Shown: one piece after another, positions 1 through 9,250 of the stretch
Layout of the letters: each line of letters opens with the position of its first letter
Numbering within the stretch: position 1 is the first letter of the stretch
NCBI GenBank assembly: GCA_000156155.1
Contig: DS995299.1
Coordinates: 521,827 to 585,826 of the forward strand
Length of the DNA stretch: 64,000 bases
Reading direction: 5' to 3'
DNA from: a beta proteobacterium KB13
GTDB lineage: Bacteria > Pseudomonadota > Gammaproteobacteria > Burkholderiales > Methylophilaceae
Program-made: the position numbers and the translations under genes
The notes under the pieces: model-generated
The model's input: the letters and a program-made list of their open reading frames with translations, nothing else
Told to the model about the DNA's origin: nothing
Database searches by the model: none

Positions 1-1086
1 ATTAATTTACTTGATATTGATTTAAAAACCTTTCAAGATCAAATTGCAAAATCTGGTCATCAACCTTTTCGAGCCAAGCAGCTATGGCGCTGGCTCTTTA
101 AGGAAGAGCAAACCGATTTTACTAAGATGACTGATCTTGCCAAAGATTTCCGCTTATTTCTTACCAATAACTACCAGCTCAATTTCCCAAAAATCAACTT
201 CGATCATGTTTCGAGAGATGGAACACGTAAATGGTTATTTGATATGGGATCAAATAACGCGATCGAAACCGTTTTTATTCCAGAAAAAAATAGAGGAACC
301 CTTTGTATTTCATCACAAGTGGGTTGTGCCCTGGAGTGTACATTCTGCTCAACCGGTCGCCAAGGGTTTAATCGCAATTTATCTCAGGCTGAGATTATTG
401 GCCAGCTGTGGTTGGCTAACAATTTGCTATCTAATGATTATGATACAAGTGAACATAAGCCGGTGACTAATGTGGTAATGATGGGAATGGGAGAGCCCTT
501 AGCTAACTACGATCAGGTGGTTTCTTCTTTAAAAATTATGTTGGACGATAAGGCTTATGGATTAAGCCGAAGAAGAGTCACAGTCTCTACCAGCGGCTTA
601 GTTCCTGCAGTAGAGAAATTGAAATATGATTGCCCTGTGTCTTTAGCCATTTCTTTGCATGCACCCAATAACAAAATTAGAGACGAAATTGTACCGATTA
701 ATAAGAAGTATCCAATTGAGGTATTACTAGATTCTTGTCAAAGTTATCTTGAAGAAGCACCACGAGATTTTATTACAATGGAATATGTGATGTTAAAGGA
801 TGTTAATGACCAAGATCAGCATGCAGAAGAATTAGTTGATTTAGTTAAAAATACTCCTTGTAAATTTAATCTCATCCCATTTAATCCTTTTCCAAAAAGC
901 GGATATGAATCTTCAAGCAGGGAGCGTATATTAAGTTTTCAGAAAATTTTAATGGATAGTGGCATCGTCACAACTATCCGTAAAACTCGAGGTGATGATA
1001 TTGATGCAGCTTGTGGTCAGTTAGCTGGTGATGTAAAAGATAAAACAAAACGGACATTGCGATTAATCCAAGAGGGAAAAAAATAA
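1..1086 (+). CDS. rlmN: 23S rRNA (adenine-2503-C2)-methyltransferase RlmN, 5' partial
   Basis: Radical-SAM enzyme that methylates C2 of A2503 in 23S rRNA and, in the family, A37 of some tRNAs. The reading frame is open from base 1 and the first residues ([11 protein letters not shown]..., then [11 protein letters not shown]) match the usual RlmN N-terminus, so the gene begins just upstream of the window; the first internal ATG at 127 is not the start. The [4Fe-4S] cysteines are in CALECTFC (about nt 325-348), followed by the MGMGEPL motif. The C-terminal catalytic cysteine lies in DAACGQLAG. It ends directly on the ispG start codon, so the two are very likely co-transcribed. In many Betaproteobacteria pilF and rodZ separate these genes; they are absent here. 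Confidence 0.96.
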   Translation: MNLLDIDLKTFQDQIAKSGHQPFRAKQLWRWLFKEEQTDFTKMTDLAKDFRLFLTNNYQLNFPKINFDHVSRDGTRKWLFDMGSNNAIETVFIPEKNRGTLCISSQVGCALECTFCSTGRQGFNRNLSQAEIIGQLWLANNLLSNDYDTSEHKPVTNVVMMGMGEPLANYDQVVSSLKIMLDDKAYGLSRRRVTVSTSGLVPAVEKLKYDCPVSLAISLHAPNNKIRDEIVPINKKYPIEVLLDSCQSYLEEAPRDFITMEYVMLKDVNDQDQHAEELVDLVKNTPCKFNLIPFNPFPKSGYESSSRERILSFQKILMDSGIVTTIRKTRGDDIDAACGQLAGDVKDKTKRTLRLIQEGKK

Positions 1087-2292
1087 TTGATCAAAAAAAA
1101 TAGATTAGTTGTAAAAGTCGGTGATATTCATATTGGAGGTCATCACCCCGTGGTCATTCAATCTATGACCAATACCGATACTGAAAATGTAGAGGCGACT
1201 GTTGAACAAACTCTTGAGCTGTGGAAGGCTGGTTCTGAAATAGTTCGAATTACAGTGAACACTGAGGCCGCTGCTCAAGCAACAATAAAAATTAAAGAAA
1301 AGTTGTTAAGCATGGGTTGTAATGTCCCGCTCGTTGGAGATTTCCACTTTAACGGACACAAGCTACTGAAACTTTATCCAGATTGCGCAAAGGCGCTAGA
1401 TAAATACAGAATAAATCCAGGGAATGTAGGTAAAGGCTCAAAACGTGAGGATCAATTTTCACAAATGATCCAATGTGCTATTGACCATGACAAGCCAGTT
1501 CGTATTGGTGTTAATTGGGGGTCATTGGATCAAGATTTACTTGCTAAAATGATGGATGAGAACCAACAATTGAGTGAGCCAAAATCCTCTAACGATCTCA
1601 TGCGTGAAGCCTTGATTAAGTCTGCTTTGATGAGTGCTGAAGCTGCAGTCAAACAAGGATTAGCAAAAGATCGAATTATTATTTCTTGTAAAACAAGCGA
1701 TACACAAGATCTTATTTTTGTGTATGAACAACTGGCAAAGCGATGCAATTTTCCCCTTCATTTAGGATTAACAGAGGCTGGAATGGGGACTAAGGGTGTA
1801 GTCGCTTCCAGTGCATCGATGGGTTATCTTTTGCAACAAGGTATTGGTGACACAATAAGGATATCGCTAACTCCTGAACCAGGAGAAACAAGAACTAAAG
1901 AAGTTGTTGTTGCGCAAGAACTACTTCAAACAATGAATATCCGATCTTTTGTTCCTTTGGTAATTGCTTGTCCTGGATGCGGAAGGACTACTTCAACTTT
2001 CTTTCAAGAGCTAGCAAAACAAACCCAATCATATTTAAGAGAAAATATGCCGGAATGGAAGAAAAGTTATCCGGGAGTAGAAAATATGAAAGTAGCCGTC
2101 ATGGGTTGCGTGGTGAATGGTCCAGGAGAGTCTAAAATGGCGGACATAGGAATTAGCTTGCCTGGAACGGGAGAGATTCCTGTAGCTCCTGTTTACGAAG
2201 ATGGTGAAAAAACAGTCACATTAAAAGGTGATAATATTGCTGATGAGTTCAAAAATATCATCATGAATTACATTAATAAAAAGTATAGATAA
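1087..2292 (+). CDS. ispG: 4-hydroxy-3-methylbut-2-enyl diphosphate synthase IspG
   Basis: Fe-S enzyme of the non-mevalonate (MEP) isoprenoid pathway, converting the cyclic diphosphate MEcPP to HMBPP. The 401-residue product has the N-terminal TIM-barrel signature ([22 protein letters not shown]) and the C-terminal cluster ligands in ACPGCGR and [10 protein letters not shown]. The start is TTG at 1087, abutting the rlmN stop (TAATTG). No ATG is available near the expected N-terminus, and the family start [10 protein letters not shown] follows 8 residues later, so TTG is preferred and initiation probably depends on translational coupling. hisS follows with no intervening base. Confidence 0.96.
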   Translation: MIKKNRLVVKVGDIHIGGHHPVVIQSMTNTDTENVEATVEQTLELWKAGSEIVRITVNTEAAAQATIKIKEKLLSMGCNVPLVGDFHFNGHKLLKLYPDCAKALDKYRINPGNVGKGSKREDQFSQMIQCAIDHDKPVRIGVNWGSLDQDLLAKMMDENQQLSEPKSSNDLMREALIKSALMSAEAAVKQGLAKDRIIISCKTSDTQDLIFVYEQLAKRCNFPLHLGLTEAGMGTKGVVASSASMGYLLQQGIGDTIRISLTPEPGETRTKEVVVAQELLQTMNIRSFVPLVIACPGCGRTTSTFFQELAKQTQSYLRENMPEWKKSYPGVENMKVAVMGCVVNGPGESKMADIGISLPGTGEIPVAPVYEDGEKTVTLKGDNIADEFKNIIMNYINKKYR

Positions 2293-3558
2293 ATGAAAAA
2301 GTATCAATCAATCAAGGGTTTCTATGACGTCTTACCGGAAAAGCAAAAGTATTGGCGTTTTTTTTATGAAACCGCATATCAGGTGCTAGACCGTTTTGCC
2401 TATGATGAAATTAAACTTCCAATAGTTGAAAACACTGATCTATATATTCACAGTGTTGGTGAGCAAACAGACATTGTAGAAAAGGAAATGTATTCTTGGC
2501 AGGATAATTTGAATAATGATAAGTTAACACTTCGCCCGGAAGGAACGGCAGGTTGTGTTCGAGCAGTGATTGAAAACAACCTCACCTATAACGGCCCAAT
2601 TCGATTATTTTATCAAGGACCCATGTTTAGGCATGAGAACGTTCAAAAAGGTCGACAACGACAATTTAATCAATTAGGTATCGAGGCCTTTGGTTTTTCA
2701 GAACCACTTTTAGATGCAGAAGTCATCTGCCTCCTGGACTCACTTTGGAAGAATTTAGGCTTAAAAAATATAGAACTTCAAATTAACAATATTGGAGATC
2801 CTGAGGAGCGAGCTGTATATAGACAAGAACTGATAAAGTATTTTGAATCTCATCAAGACGAGCTTGATGAAGATGCTAAACGAAGGCTATACACAAATCC
2901 CATGCGAATTTTAGATTCCAAAAATCCAAAAATGCAGGGTTTAATTGATAAAGCGCCAAAGTTTTTGGATCAGAATTCAGCAGAGAGTGCAAAGCATTTT
3001 GAGCAGGTAACTCAATATCTTGATCAAAGCAACATTGCTTATAAAATCAATAAAAATCTTGTGAGAGGTTTAGATTATTACAATCGGACCGTCTTTGAAT
3101 TTGTCACAAGCGATCTAGGAAGTCAGGGAACTATTGCTGGTGGGGGTCGTTTCGACTACCTTATTCAATCCATAAACGGCAAAGAAATCCCAGCCTTTGG
3201 TGTTGGTATCGGAATCGAGAGGATTATATTGCTTCTTGAAGAATTAAATAATTCTAGTTTTGATATTAAGCCGCAAGTTTACGTTTTGTCTCTTGGAGAG
3301 AATGTCGATAACTATGCATTTAATATCTCGAATCAACTTAGAAACTCAAATATTTCAGTCTGTATGAATGTGGGTAAAAATAGTTTTAAGTCACAAATGA
3401 AGAAGGCTGATAAATCTGGAGCACAATTTGCTATCATCATTGGCGATAATGAAGTGAATAACGACAGTGTCCAAATTAAACTTTTACGACAAGAGTTGTC
3501 TCAAGAAGAGATTAATAAGAAAGATATTGTTCACTTTATAACTCAACATGCTAGCTAA
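2293..3558 (+). CDS. hisS: Histidyl-tRNA synthetase
   Basis: Class II aminoacyl-tRNA synthetase that charges tRNA-His; dimeric cytosolic enzyme. At 421 residues it has family length. Motif 2 region FYQGPMFRHENVQKGRQRQF, the histidine-specific LVRGLDYYNRTVFEF and motif 3 (FGVGIGIERI) are all present, followed by the anticodon-binding domain. The ATG directly follows the ispG stop (TAAATG), and the gene overlaps the next ABC ATPase gene by 11 bases. ispG-hisS-yfgM-bamB-der is a widely conserved proteobacterial order; here two ABC ATPase genes are inserted after hisS. Confidence 0.97.
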   Translation: MKKYQSIKGFYDVLPEKQKYWRFFYETAYQVLDRFAYDEIKLPIVENTDLYIHSVGEQTDIVEKEMYSWQDNLNNDKLTLRPEGTAGCVRAVIENNLTYNGPIRLFYQGPMFRHENVQKGRQRQFNQLGIEAFGFSEPLLDAEVICLLDSLWKNLGLKNIELQINNIGDPEERAVYRQELIKYFESHQDELDEDAKRRLYTNPMRILDSKNPKMQGLIDKAPKFLDQNSAESAKHFEQVTQYLDQSNIAYKINKNLVRGLDYYNRTVFEFVTSDLGSQGTIAGGGRFDYLIQSINGKEIPAFGVGIGIERIILLLEELNNSSFDIKPQVYVLSLGENVDNYAFNISNQLRNSNISVCMNVGKNSFKSQMKKADKSGAQFAIIIGDNEVNNDSVQIKLLRQELSQEEINKKDIVHFITQHAS

Positions 3559-4390
3559 AAATATCCTTGAAATAAAAAATCTTACCGTTTTTCCTGAAAA
3601 GAATAAAAAAAATATCTTAGTTAACGATGTTTCTTTTTCACTTGAAAGGGGAAAACTTACCTGCATTGTCGGAGAATCTGGCAGTGGCAAAAGTCTCACT
3701 GCACTATCAATTATTAAATTGCTGTCAAGTCAACTTAAAGCTCAAGGTATTATTCATTTTGAAAAAAATGACCTAGCTCTGCTTAATGAAAAAAAATTAA
3801 GAGAGTATCGTGGCAAAGAGATATCTATGATCTTTCAAGATCCCATGACGTCTCTGAACCCGGTATTTACTGTTGGGTACCAGGTCGCTGAGGCATTGCA
3901 TGCTCACAACAATTTCACTAAATCTGAAGCAAAAAAAATGGTGGAGCAAACTTTTCAAGATGTCGGCATACCTTCAGATCGATATGACAGCTATCCTGAT
4001 GAGTTGTCAGGAGGACAAAGACAAAGAGTAATGATCGCCATGGCAATCATTAATAAACCTAAGCTTCTAATTGCTGATGAACCAACCACTGCGCTTGATG
4101 TGACTGTACAAAAGCAAGTGTTAAATTTAATACAGGACCTGCAAAAAAAATATCAAATGACTGTCCTATTTATCACTCATGATTTTGGTGTCGTGGAAGA
4201 TATCGCGGATCAGGTGTTGGTGATGTATAAAGGACGAATAGTTGAACAAGGAAAAGCAAAAAATTTAATACGCCATCCTAAACATCCGTATACAAAAGCT
4301 CTTTTGCAATGTATCCCGAGCATACATTCAAAAAAAACTCTGAAACCTATTGATTATCAATGGCTTCAGGCTGAAATGGAAAAAATATAA
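3548..4390 (+). CDS. Peptide-type ABC transporter ATPase (OppD/DppD-like)
   Basis: ATP-binding subunit of an oligopeptide/dipeptide/nickel-type importer. Visible are Walker A (GESGSGKS, about residues 45-52), the Q-loop region (MIFQDPMTSLNP), the ABC signature (LSGGQRQRV), Walker B (LLIADEPTTALD) and the switch histidine (FITHDFGVV). At 280 residues it is shorter than typical OppD (about 330). It lacks the cysteine-containing C-terminal extension of OppD/DppD, resembling the N-terminal half of YejF instead. The start overlaps hisS by 11 bases, and the gene ends flush with the second ATPase gene. No permease genes are adjacent; permeases and a binding protein of matching type lie at 54,222-57,679. 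The substrate is not deducible. Confidence 0.9.
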   Translation: MLAKNILEIKNLTVFPEKNKKNILVNDVSFSLERGKLTCIVGESGSGKSLTALSIIKLLSSQLKAQGIIHFEKNDLALLNEKKLREYRGKEISMIFQDPMTSLNPVFTVGYQVAEALHAHNNFTKSEAKKMVEQTFQDVGIPSDRYDSYPDELSGGQRQRVMIAMAIINKPKLLIADEPTTALDVTVQKQVLNLIQDLQKKYQMTVLFITHDFGVVEDIADQVLVMYKGRIVEQGKAKNLIRHPKHPYTKALLQCIPSIHSKKTLKPIDYQWLQAEMEKI

Positions 4391-5173
4391 ATGTTCATTG
4401 ATGTTCGAAATTTAAAAAAGACTTATACAAAGCATACAGGTTTTTTAAATACAAAATCTTTCACGGTGAATGCTTTAGATGATGTTTCTTTTTCTGTAAA
4501 AAAAGGAAAATGTTTAGCCATTGTTGGTGAGTCAGGGAGCGGAAAATCCACATTAGCTAAAACAATCATGAAGCTTCTTAATCCTGACAGCGGCGAAATA
4601 AATTTCATGAAACAGAATATAGTGAATTTGAGTTCTGATGAAACAAAAATTTTTAGAAAAAAAATACAAATGATTTTTCAGGATCCATTTTCATCATTGA
4701 ATCCTAAATTGACAATACGTCAAATCCTTTCAGAACCTTTGGAAATTCATATGATGGGAGATAAAGATGAGATTGAAAGACGTGTGATCGAGCATATCAA
4801 GCTGGTTGGTCTTTCTGAGCAAGATTTATCACGCTATCCACATCAATTCAGTGGTGGTCAGAGGCAAAGAATTTGTATCGCAAGGGCACTAATTATTAAC
4901 CCTGAGGTTATAGTTTGCGACGAGCCTGTATCAGCCCTGGATGTGTCAATCCAAGCGCAAATATTAGAATTATTAAAAAAATTACAAAAAAAATTTCAGT
5001 TAACTTATTTATTTATCACTCATGACTTAAGGGTGGTAAAATACATCGCCGATGAGGTAATTGTTTTACAAAATGGTAAGCTTGTAGAGAAGGGTACTGT
5101 TAGAAAGTTATTCAATAAGCCCTCTACGGATTATACAAAAGCACTTATTGAAGCAATACCTGGTTCAATTTAG
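4391..5173 (+). CDS. Peptide-type ABC transporter ATPase (OppF/DppF-like)
   Basis: Second ATP-binding subunit, forming a heterodimer with the preceding product by family analogy. Walker A (GESGSGKST, about residues 46-54), Q-loop region (MIFQDPFSSLNP), signature (FSGGQRQRI), Walker B (VIVCDEPVSALD) and switch histidine (FITHDLRVV) are intact. The 260-residue length again lacks the cysteine-containing C-terminal tail of OppF, as in the C-terminal half of YejF. The two genes could represent a YejF split into separate subunits. ATG directly follows the previous stop (TAAATG). Function is inferred from family only. Confidence 0.9.
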   Translation: MFIDVRNLKKTYTKHTGFLNTKSFTVNALDDVSFSVKKGKCLAIVGESGSGKSTLAKTIMKLLNPDSGEINFMKQNIVNLSSDETKIFRKKIQMIFQDPFSSLNPKLTIRQILSEPLEIHMMGDKDEIERRVIEHIKLVGLSEQDLSRYPHQFSGGQRQRICIARALIINPEVIVCDEPVSALDVSIQAQILELLKKLQKKFQLTYLFITHDLRVVKYIADEVIVLQNGKLVEKGTVRKLFNKPSTDYTKALIEAIPGSI

Positions 5174-5188
5174 TATTAAAGGATTTTT

Positions 5189-5815
5189 ATGGCACAAGAT
5201 ATCGAAAATAACTCAGAACAACTTGAAAAAATCAAAGAATTCGCGCAACGGAATAAAAAATTACTTATTGGTTTGGTTGTAGCGTTATTCATTATTTTGA
5301 TTGGTAATGATTTCTATAAATCAAAACAAGAGCAAAATACAGGAGAAGCTTCACAGCTCTTTCAAAAACTGTTAATTAGCAAAATGACAGACACTGAAAA
5401 TTTAAAATCAATTGCAGATGACTTAAGAAAAAATTATGCTAATACACCCTATGCTGCAAGAGCTCAGATCATTTATGTAAAAACGATTTTAAAAAATGAC
5501 TCTATTGATGAAGATGTCAAAGATCGATTGCAGTGGGTAAGTCAACAAGCAATAGAGCCTTCTATCAAAAGTCTGTCAGTTTATTATCTTGGGTTAATAT
5601 CATTGTCCGAGGATGATCTTGAAAAAGCGAAACAGTTTTCTGAAATGATTAAAACTAAAGGATTTTTAGGTTTCAAGTTTGACCTTCAAGCAGATATTGC
5701 AAAAAAAGAGGGTGATACTGATAAAGCTAAAGAATTGTATGCCAAGGCTATCAGTTCTTTTTCGCCACAAAGTGATTTTTCAAGGGTGATTGAATATAAA
5801 TTGCAAAATCTTTAA
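5189..5815 (+). CDS. yfgM: YfgM/tetratricopeptide inner-membrane protein
   Basis: A 208-residue protein with a short cytoplasmic N-terminus, one transmembrane segment (about residues 27-43, LLIGLVVALFIILIG) and a periplasmic TPR-like helical region. This is the YfgM architecture, an ancillary SecYEG/PpiD-associated chaperone factor in E. coli. Its place between hisS and bamB is the conserved YfgM position and is the strongest evidence, since sequence conservation in the family is low. PpiD, its partner in E. coli, is encoded at 51,532. A recognisable Shine-Dalgarno (AAAGGA) precedes the ATG. Confidence 0.87.
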   Translation: MAQDIENNSEQLEKIKEFAQRNKKLLIGLVVALFIILIGNDFYKSKQEQNTGEASQLFQKLLISKMTDTENLKSIADDLRKNYANTPYAARAQIIYVKTILKNDSIDEDVKDRLQWVSQQAIEPSIKSLSVYYLGLISLSEDDLEKAKQFSEMIKTKGFLGFKFDLQADIAKKEGDTDKAKELYAKAISSFSPQSDFSRVIEYKLQNL

Positions 5816-5836
5816 GATTAAGCAACAAGCTAATCA

Positions 5837-7054
5837 ATGAAAAAATTACTTTTCTTATTTTTTTTACTTCCCATTGTAGGATGTATAGGGCCGGTAAAGG
5901 AACTCGAAAGACAGATTCAGGATGTATATTTCGATAGCGGTCTTGACAATACTCCGGAACCCTTACCCGAAGATTTTGAAAATAAAGTTCAAATCAATCA
6001 ATCATGGTTAAAAGAATTTGGCATTCTCCCTGGGTATGCTGAAATAGTTTTTAAAGAAGATTTGATTTTTTTTATCACTGAGGATGGAGTTTTTACTAAA
6101 CTTTCGCAAGATACCGGTGATGTACTTTTTAGCAAAAAAATAGATAGTAAGATTAAAACTGGATTATTTAGTGATTTAGATAATTATTTTTTCTTTACTG
6201 ATGAAAGAAATTTTTTAACGAAAATTGATGAAAATGGCAACTTAATTTGGAGTACAAAACTCCCCAACAGTCTTAATCTCAAACCTTTCTTTTATAACAA
6301 TCAAATTATATTTAAGTATATCAATAACAGTATTGAATCTTTTGATATCAGTACTGGTTTATCCTTGTGGTCCTACACGAGACAGAATCCACCACTCTCA
6401 ATCAATGTCCAGTCTCCAATTACAGTTGTTAATGATATTTTATATTCCGGCTTTCCTGGCGGTAAAGTAGTCATTATTGAGCCTGAGACTGGCAGTTTTT
6501 TAACTGAATTAACTTTGTCCAGACCAAAAGGTGTTACGGAAATAGATCGTACAAATGATGTTGCTGGTGATTTAGGTATAGTCGATAGCTCGCTATATGC
6601 TTCATCCTACAACGGCGAGATTACAGCTTTTGATAGAGCTTCAGGTTCAAAAATTTGGTCTCGTAAAATTAGTTCCTATCACGGCATTGCAACAGATAAT
6701 ATTAACCTTGTCGTAGCTCATGAAAATGATTCAATTTACAATTTTGACTTAAAGTCTGGTAAAACTATATGGAAAAACAATGATTTAAGTTATAGAAAAA
6801 TATCAAGGCCTTTGATATTTAATGATTATTTGCTATCTATTGATTACCTTGGAGTACTTCACATTATTGACCTCGTTGAGGGAGAGAGGGTTGGAGTGCA
6901 CAGATTTGGTAAAGATCTGCAGGAGTTAATTGACTTTGGAGAATCCATGAGTATTCAAAACTCATTAAACACCACGAAAATGTATAAATTTGAAGATTTT
7001 GTATATATCCTATTAAATCATCAAAAAATTATAAAAATTCAAGTCAATGAATAA
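5837..7054 (+). CDS. bamB: Outer-membrane assembly lipoprotein BamB
   Basis: Lipoprotein subunit of the BAM complex that folds beta-barrel proteins into the outer membrane. It starts with a lipoprotein signal peptide ending in a lipobox-like IVGC (cysteine at about residue 16). The body is a repeated beta-propeller pattern of the PQQ-like type (for example TGLSLWSY, SGSKIWSR, SGKTIWKN), in a 405-residue protein of family length. It sits between yfgM and der as in most Beta- and Gammaproteobacteria, and overlaps der by 8 bases. BamD is encoded 1.4 kb downstream on the other strand. Confidence 0.94.
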   Translation: MKKLLFLFFLLPIVGCIGPVKELERQIQDVYFDSGLDNTPEPLPEDFENKVQINQSWLKEFGILPGYAEIVFKEDLIFFITEDGVFTKLSQDTGDVLFSKKIDSKIKTGLFSDLDNYFFFTDERNFLTKIDENGNLIWSTKLPNSLNLKPFFYNNQIIFKYINNSIESFDISTGLSLWSYTRQNPPLSINVQSPITVVNDILYSGFPGGKVVIIEPETGSFLTELTLSRPKGVTEIDRTNDVAGDLGIVDSSLYASSYNGEITAFDRASGSKIWSRKISSYHGIATDNINLVVAHENDSIYNFDLKSGKTIWKNNDLSYRKISRPLIFNDYLLSIDYLGVLHIIDLVEGERVGVHRFGKDLQELIDFGESMSIQNSLNTTKMYKFEDFVYILLNHQKIIKIQVNE

Positions 7055-8447
7055 CGTCGCTATAGTTGGTAGACCTAATGTTGGAAAATCTAGCCTTTTC
7101 AATAAGTTAACCAAATCAAAAAAGGCCATTGTTTCAGAATTTGAGGGATTGACCAGAGATCGTCAAGTAGGCAAATCAGTCATTGATAATCTTGCCTATG
7201 AAATAATAGATTCAGGTGGACTAAATTTTTCAAAAAATAATAATGCTTTAGATACACAAATTCTCAACCAAACAAATCTTGCTGCAGATGAGGCTGATCT
7301 TATTTTATTTGTGGTTGACTATAAGTCCGGACTTTTGCCTGATGACCAGGTGATATCTAAACTGTTGAGAAAAAAAGATAAAGATATTTGCTTAGTAATT
7401 AATAAAGTGGATGGCGTTTCTGATGAAATTGCAAAGCTAGACTTTTCAAAGCTTGGTTACCAACAAGTAATTTGCACTTCAATGAGCCACAACTATGGTA
7501 TAGATTTAATTGTTGAATTAATTGTTCACAAATTAGATGGCATACCTATATTAAATGAAATAGATGACAATTTTAAAATAGCTATCTTAGGCAAACCTAA
7601 TGCTGGAAAATCTACGCTTATTAACTCACTAATCGGATCTGATAGGCTCATAGCCAGCGATTTGCCAGGCACCACAATAGATTCAATAGAAATTGAAATT
7701 GAATTAAATTCTGATAAGTATATTCTTGTTGATACCGCAGGAATAAGAAGAAAAGGTAAAGTAACTGTTAAGGAAGAAAAATTTGCGCTACTAAAATCTC
7801 TTGAAAGCGCAAAGAATGCTAATTTTATTTTACTTATTATTGATTCTTCGGTAGGAATCACCTCTCAAGACCAAGCATTGATAACTGAATGCTTGAAGTC
7901 GTTTAAGCCGCTAATACTTTTGTTTAATAAATGGGATTTGCTAAATCAATATGAAAAAGAACGATTTGATAGTGAGCTAGAAAAATTTAATCTAAATTTT
8001 GGATTTATTGACAATATAAAGATCTCTGCTGAAAAGAAAACAAATCTATCTAAAATTTTTAAAAATATAAAAGCAATTCGACAGCATTTAGATAAAGAGT
8101 ATAAAACATCAATTTTAAATAAGCTTTTAGAAGATGCTTTAATAAATCATCCGCCATCAATTAGCAAAGGATTAAGGCCTAAATTAAAGTTTATGAGTTT
8201 TGTATCTAAATCTCCGTTGGCTTTCAAAATTCATGGGAATCATTTAGAAGATTTAGCTCCTTCTTATAAAAGATATTTAGATAATTATTTCAGAAAAGCT
8301 CTATCCTTACAGTCTATTCCTTTAAAGATGATTTTTGAAGCATCAGATAATCCTTATGCACATAAAGCAAAGAAAATTAGCACAGGATTGGTTACACGAA
8401 GAAAAATAAAAAATCAATTGAGAAAAAAACTTTCAGGGAAGAATTAA
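7047..8447 (+). CDS. der: Ribosome-associated double GTPase Der (EngA)
   Basis: Essential GTPase for 50S ribosomal subunit maturation. Two tandem G domains are visible: the first with GRPNVGKSS and NKVD, the second with GKPNAGKST, DTAGIRRKG and NKWD. A C-terminal KH-like domain is followed by a basic tail. The 466-residue length is normal. The ATG lies inside the end of bamB (8-base overlap, no separate leader). The stop overlaps the bamD stop on the opposite strand by 4 bases, so no terminator separates the convergent operons. Confidence 0.97.
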   Translation: MNNVAIVGRPNVGKSSLFNKLTKSKKAIVSEFEGLTRDRQVGKSVIDNLAYEIIDSGGLNFSKNNNALDTQILNQTNLAADEADLILFVVDYKSGLLPDDQVISKLLRKKDKDICLVINKVDGVSDEIAKLDFSKLGYQQVICTSMSHNYGIDLIVELIVHKLDGIPILNEIDDNFKIAILGKPNAGKSTLINSLIGSDRLIASDLPGTTIDSIEIEIELNSDKYILVDTAGIRRKGKVTVKEEKFALLKSLESAKNANFILLIIDSSVGITSQDQALITECLKSFKPLILLFNKWDLLNQYEKERFDSELEKFNLNFGFIDNIKISAEKKTNLSKIFKNIKAIRQHLDKEYKTSILNKLLEDALINHPPSISKGLRPKLKFMSFVSKSPLAFKIHGNHLEDLAPSYKRYLDNYFRKALSLQSIPLKMIFEASDNPYAHKAKKISTGLVTRRKIKNQLRKKLSGKN

Positions 8448-9250
8448 TCTGCCAAACTTTCCCAAAACTTCCACCATTTCTTTGTACCCTCTTGGGTTTC
8501 TGAAGTTAATTTATTTTCTGGATAATTAAGATCAATAACTTTTTTGGTAGCAATTTCGAGATCTTTTAATTTTAATTCTTTATAGGCGATGTATTGGATC
8601 ACTAAAGACTCCTCAACATGAATACTTTCTGGATAAGTTGTGTAAACATTTTTAGCCCGATTCAATGCTGCAACATAAGCTCTTCGCTTCATATAATACC
8701 TTGCTACATGAAGATCATATTCGGCGATTTTATTCATTAGGTAAATCATCCTGTCAGTTGAATCCTGACTATATTTAGAGTTTGGATATTTTTTAACTAG
8801 CTCACTAAAAGCATCAAAGGCTTGCTTTAGATTGTTTACATCTCTGTCACTGATATCTTGCATTGTTAGTTTATTAATAATTCCTCTTTCTTGATAAAGA
8901 TTTAAACCCTTTAGATAATATGCGTAATCCATTGATGGATGACTGGGGTAAAGAGTAATAAATTGGTTAACTGTAGAAGTGCTAAGCTCTTTTTGACCAA
9001 ATTTGTAATAAGCATAAGCAAGATTTAATCTGGCTGAAGGAATAAGTTTATTATCTGGATATCGCTTAACAAGCTTTTCAAGATAGTCAATGGTTTTTCT
9101 GAAATCCCTCTGATCAGTAAAAGCCTCTGCTTTACCATAAATCCACTCAGGGCTTTGGCCGGTGGTTTCATCAAACTCTGTAGGTTCACCAAAAATAAAG
9201 CAACCTGCAAGAAATATTGAAGAAATAAATAAGGTAAGATATCTAATCAT
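8444..9250 (-). CDS. bamD: Outer-membrane assembly lipoprotein BamD (ComL/YfiO)
   Basis: Essential BAM-complex lipoprotein. The sequence has a lipoprotein signal peptide with lipobox LAGC and several TPR helices (for example AYYKFGQKELSTSTV and YPNSKYSQDSTDRM), ending near residue 268. I place the start at the ATG at 9250 because it gives a compact 16-residue signal peptide before the lipobox cysteine. An upstream in-frame ATG pair at 9283/9280 would give a longer n-region and overlap rluD. With the 9250 start, the start codon shares bases with that of rluD on the opposite strand. Divergent bamD/rluD is also the arrangement in E. coli. Confidence 0.92.
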   Translation of the reverse strand: MIRYLTLFISSIFLAGCFIFGEPTEFDETTGQSPEWIYGKAEAFTDQRDFRKTIDYLEKLVKRYPDNKLIPSARLNLAYAYYKFGQKELSTSTVNQFITLYPSHPSMDYAYYLKGLNLYQERGIINKLTMQDISDRDVNNLKQAFDAFSELVKKYPNSKYSQDSTDRMIYLMNKIAEYDLHVARYYMKRRAYVAALNRAKNVYTTYPESIHVEESLVIQYIAYKELKLKDLEIATKKVIDLNYPENKLTSETQEGTKKWWKFWESLAD

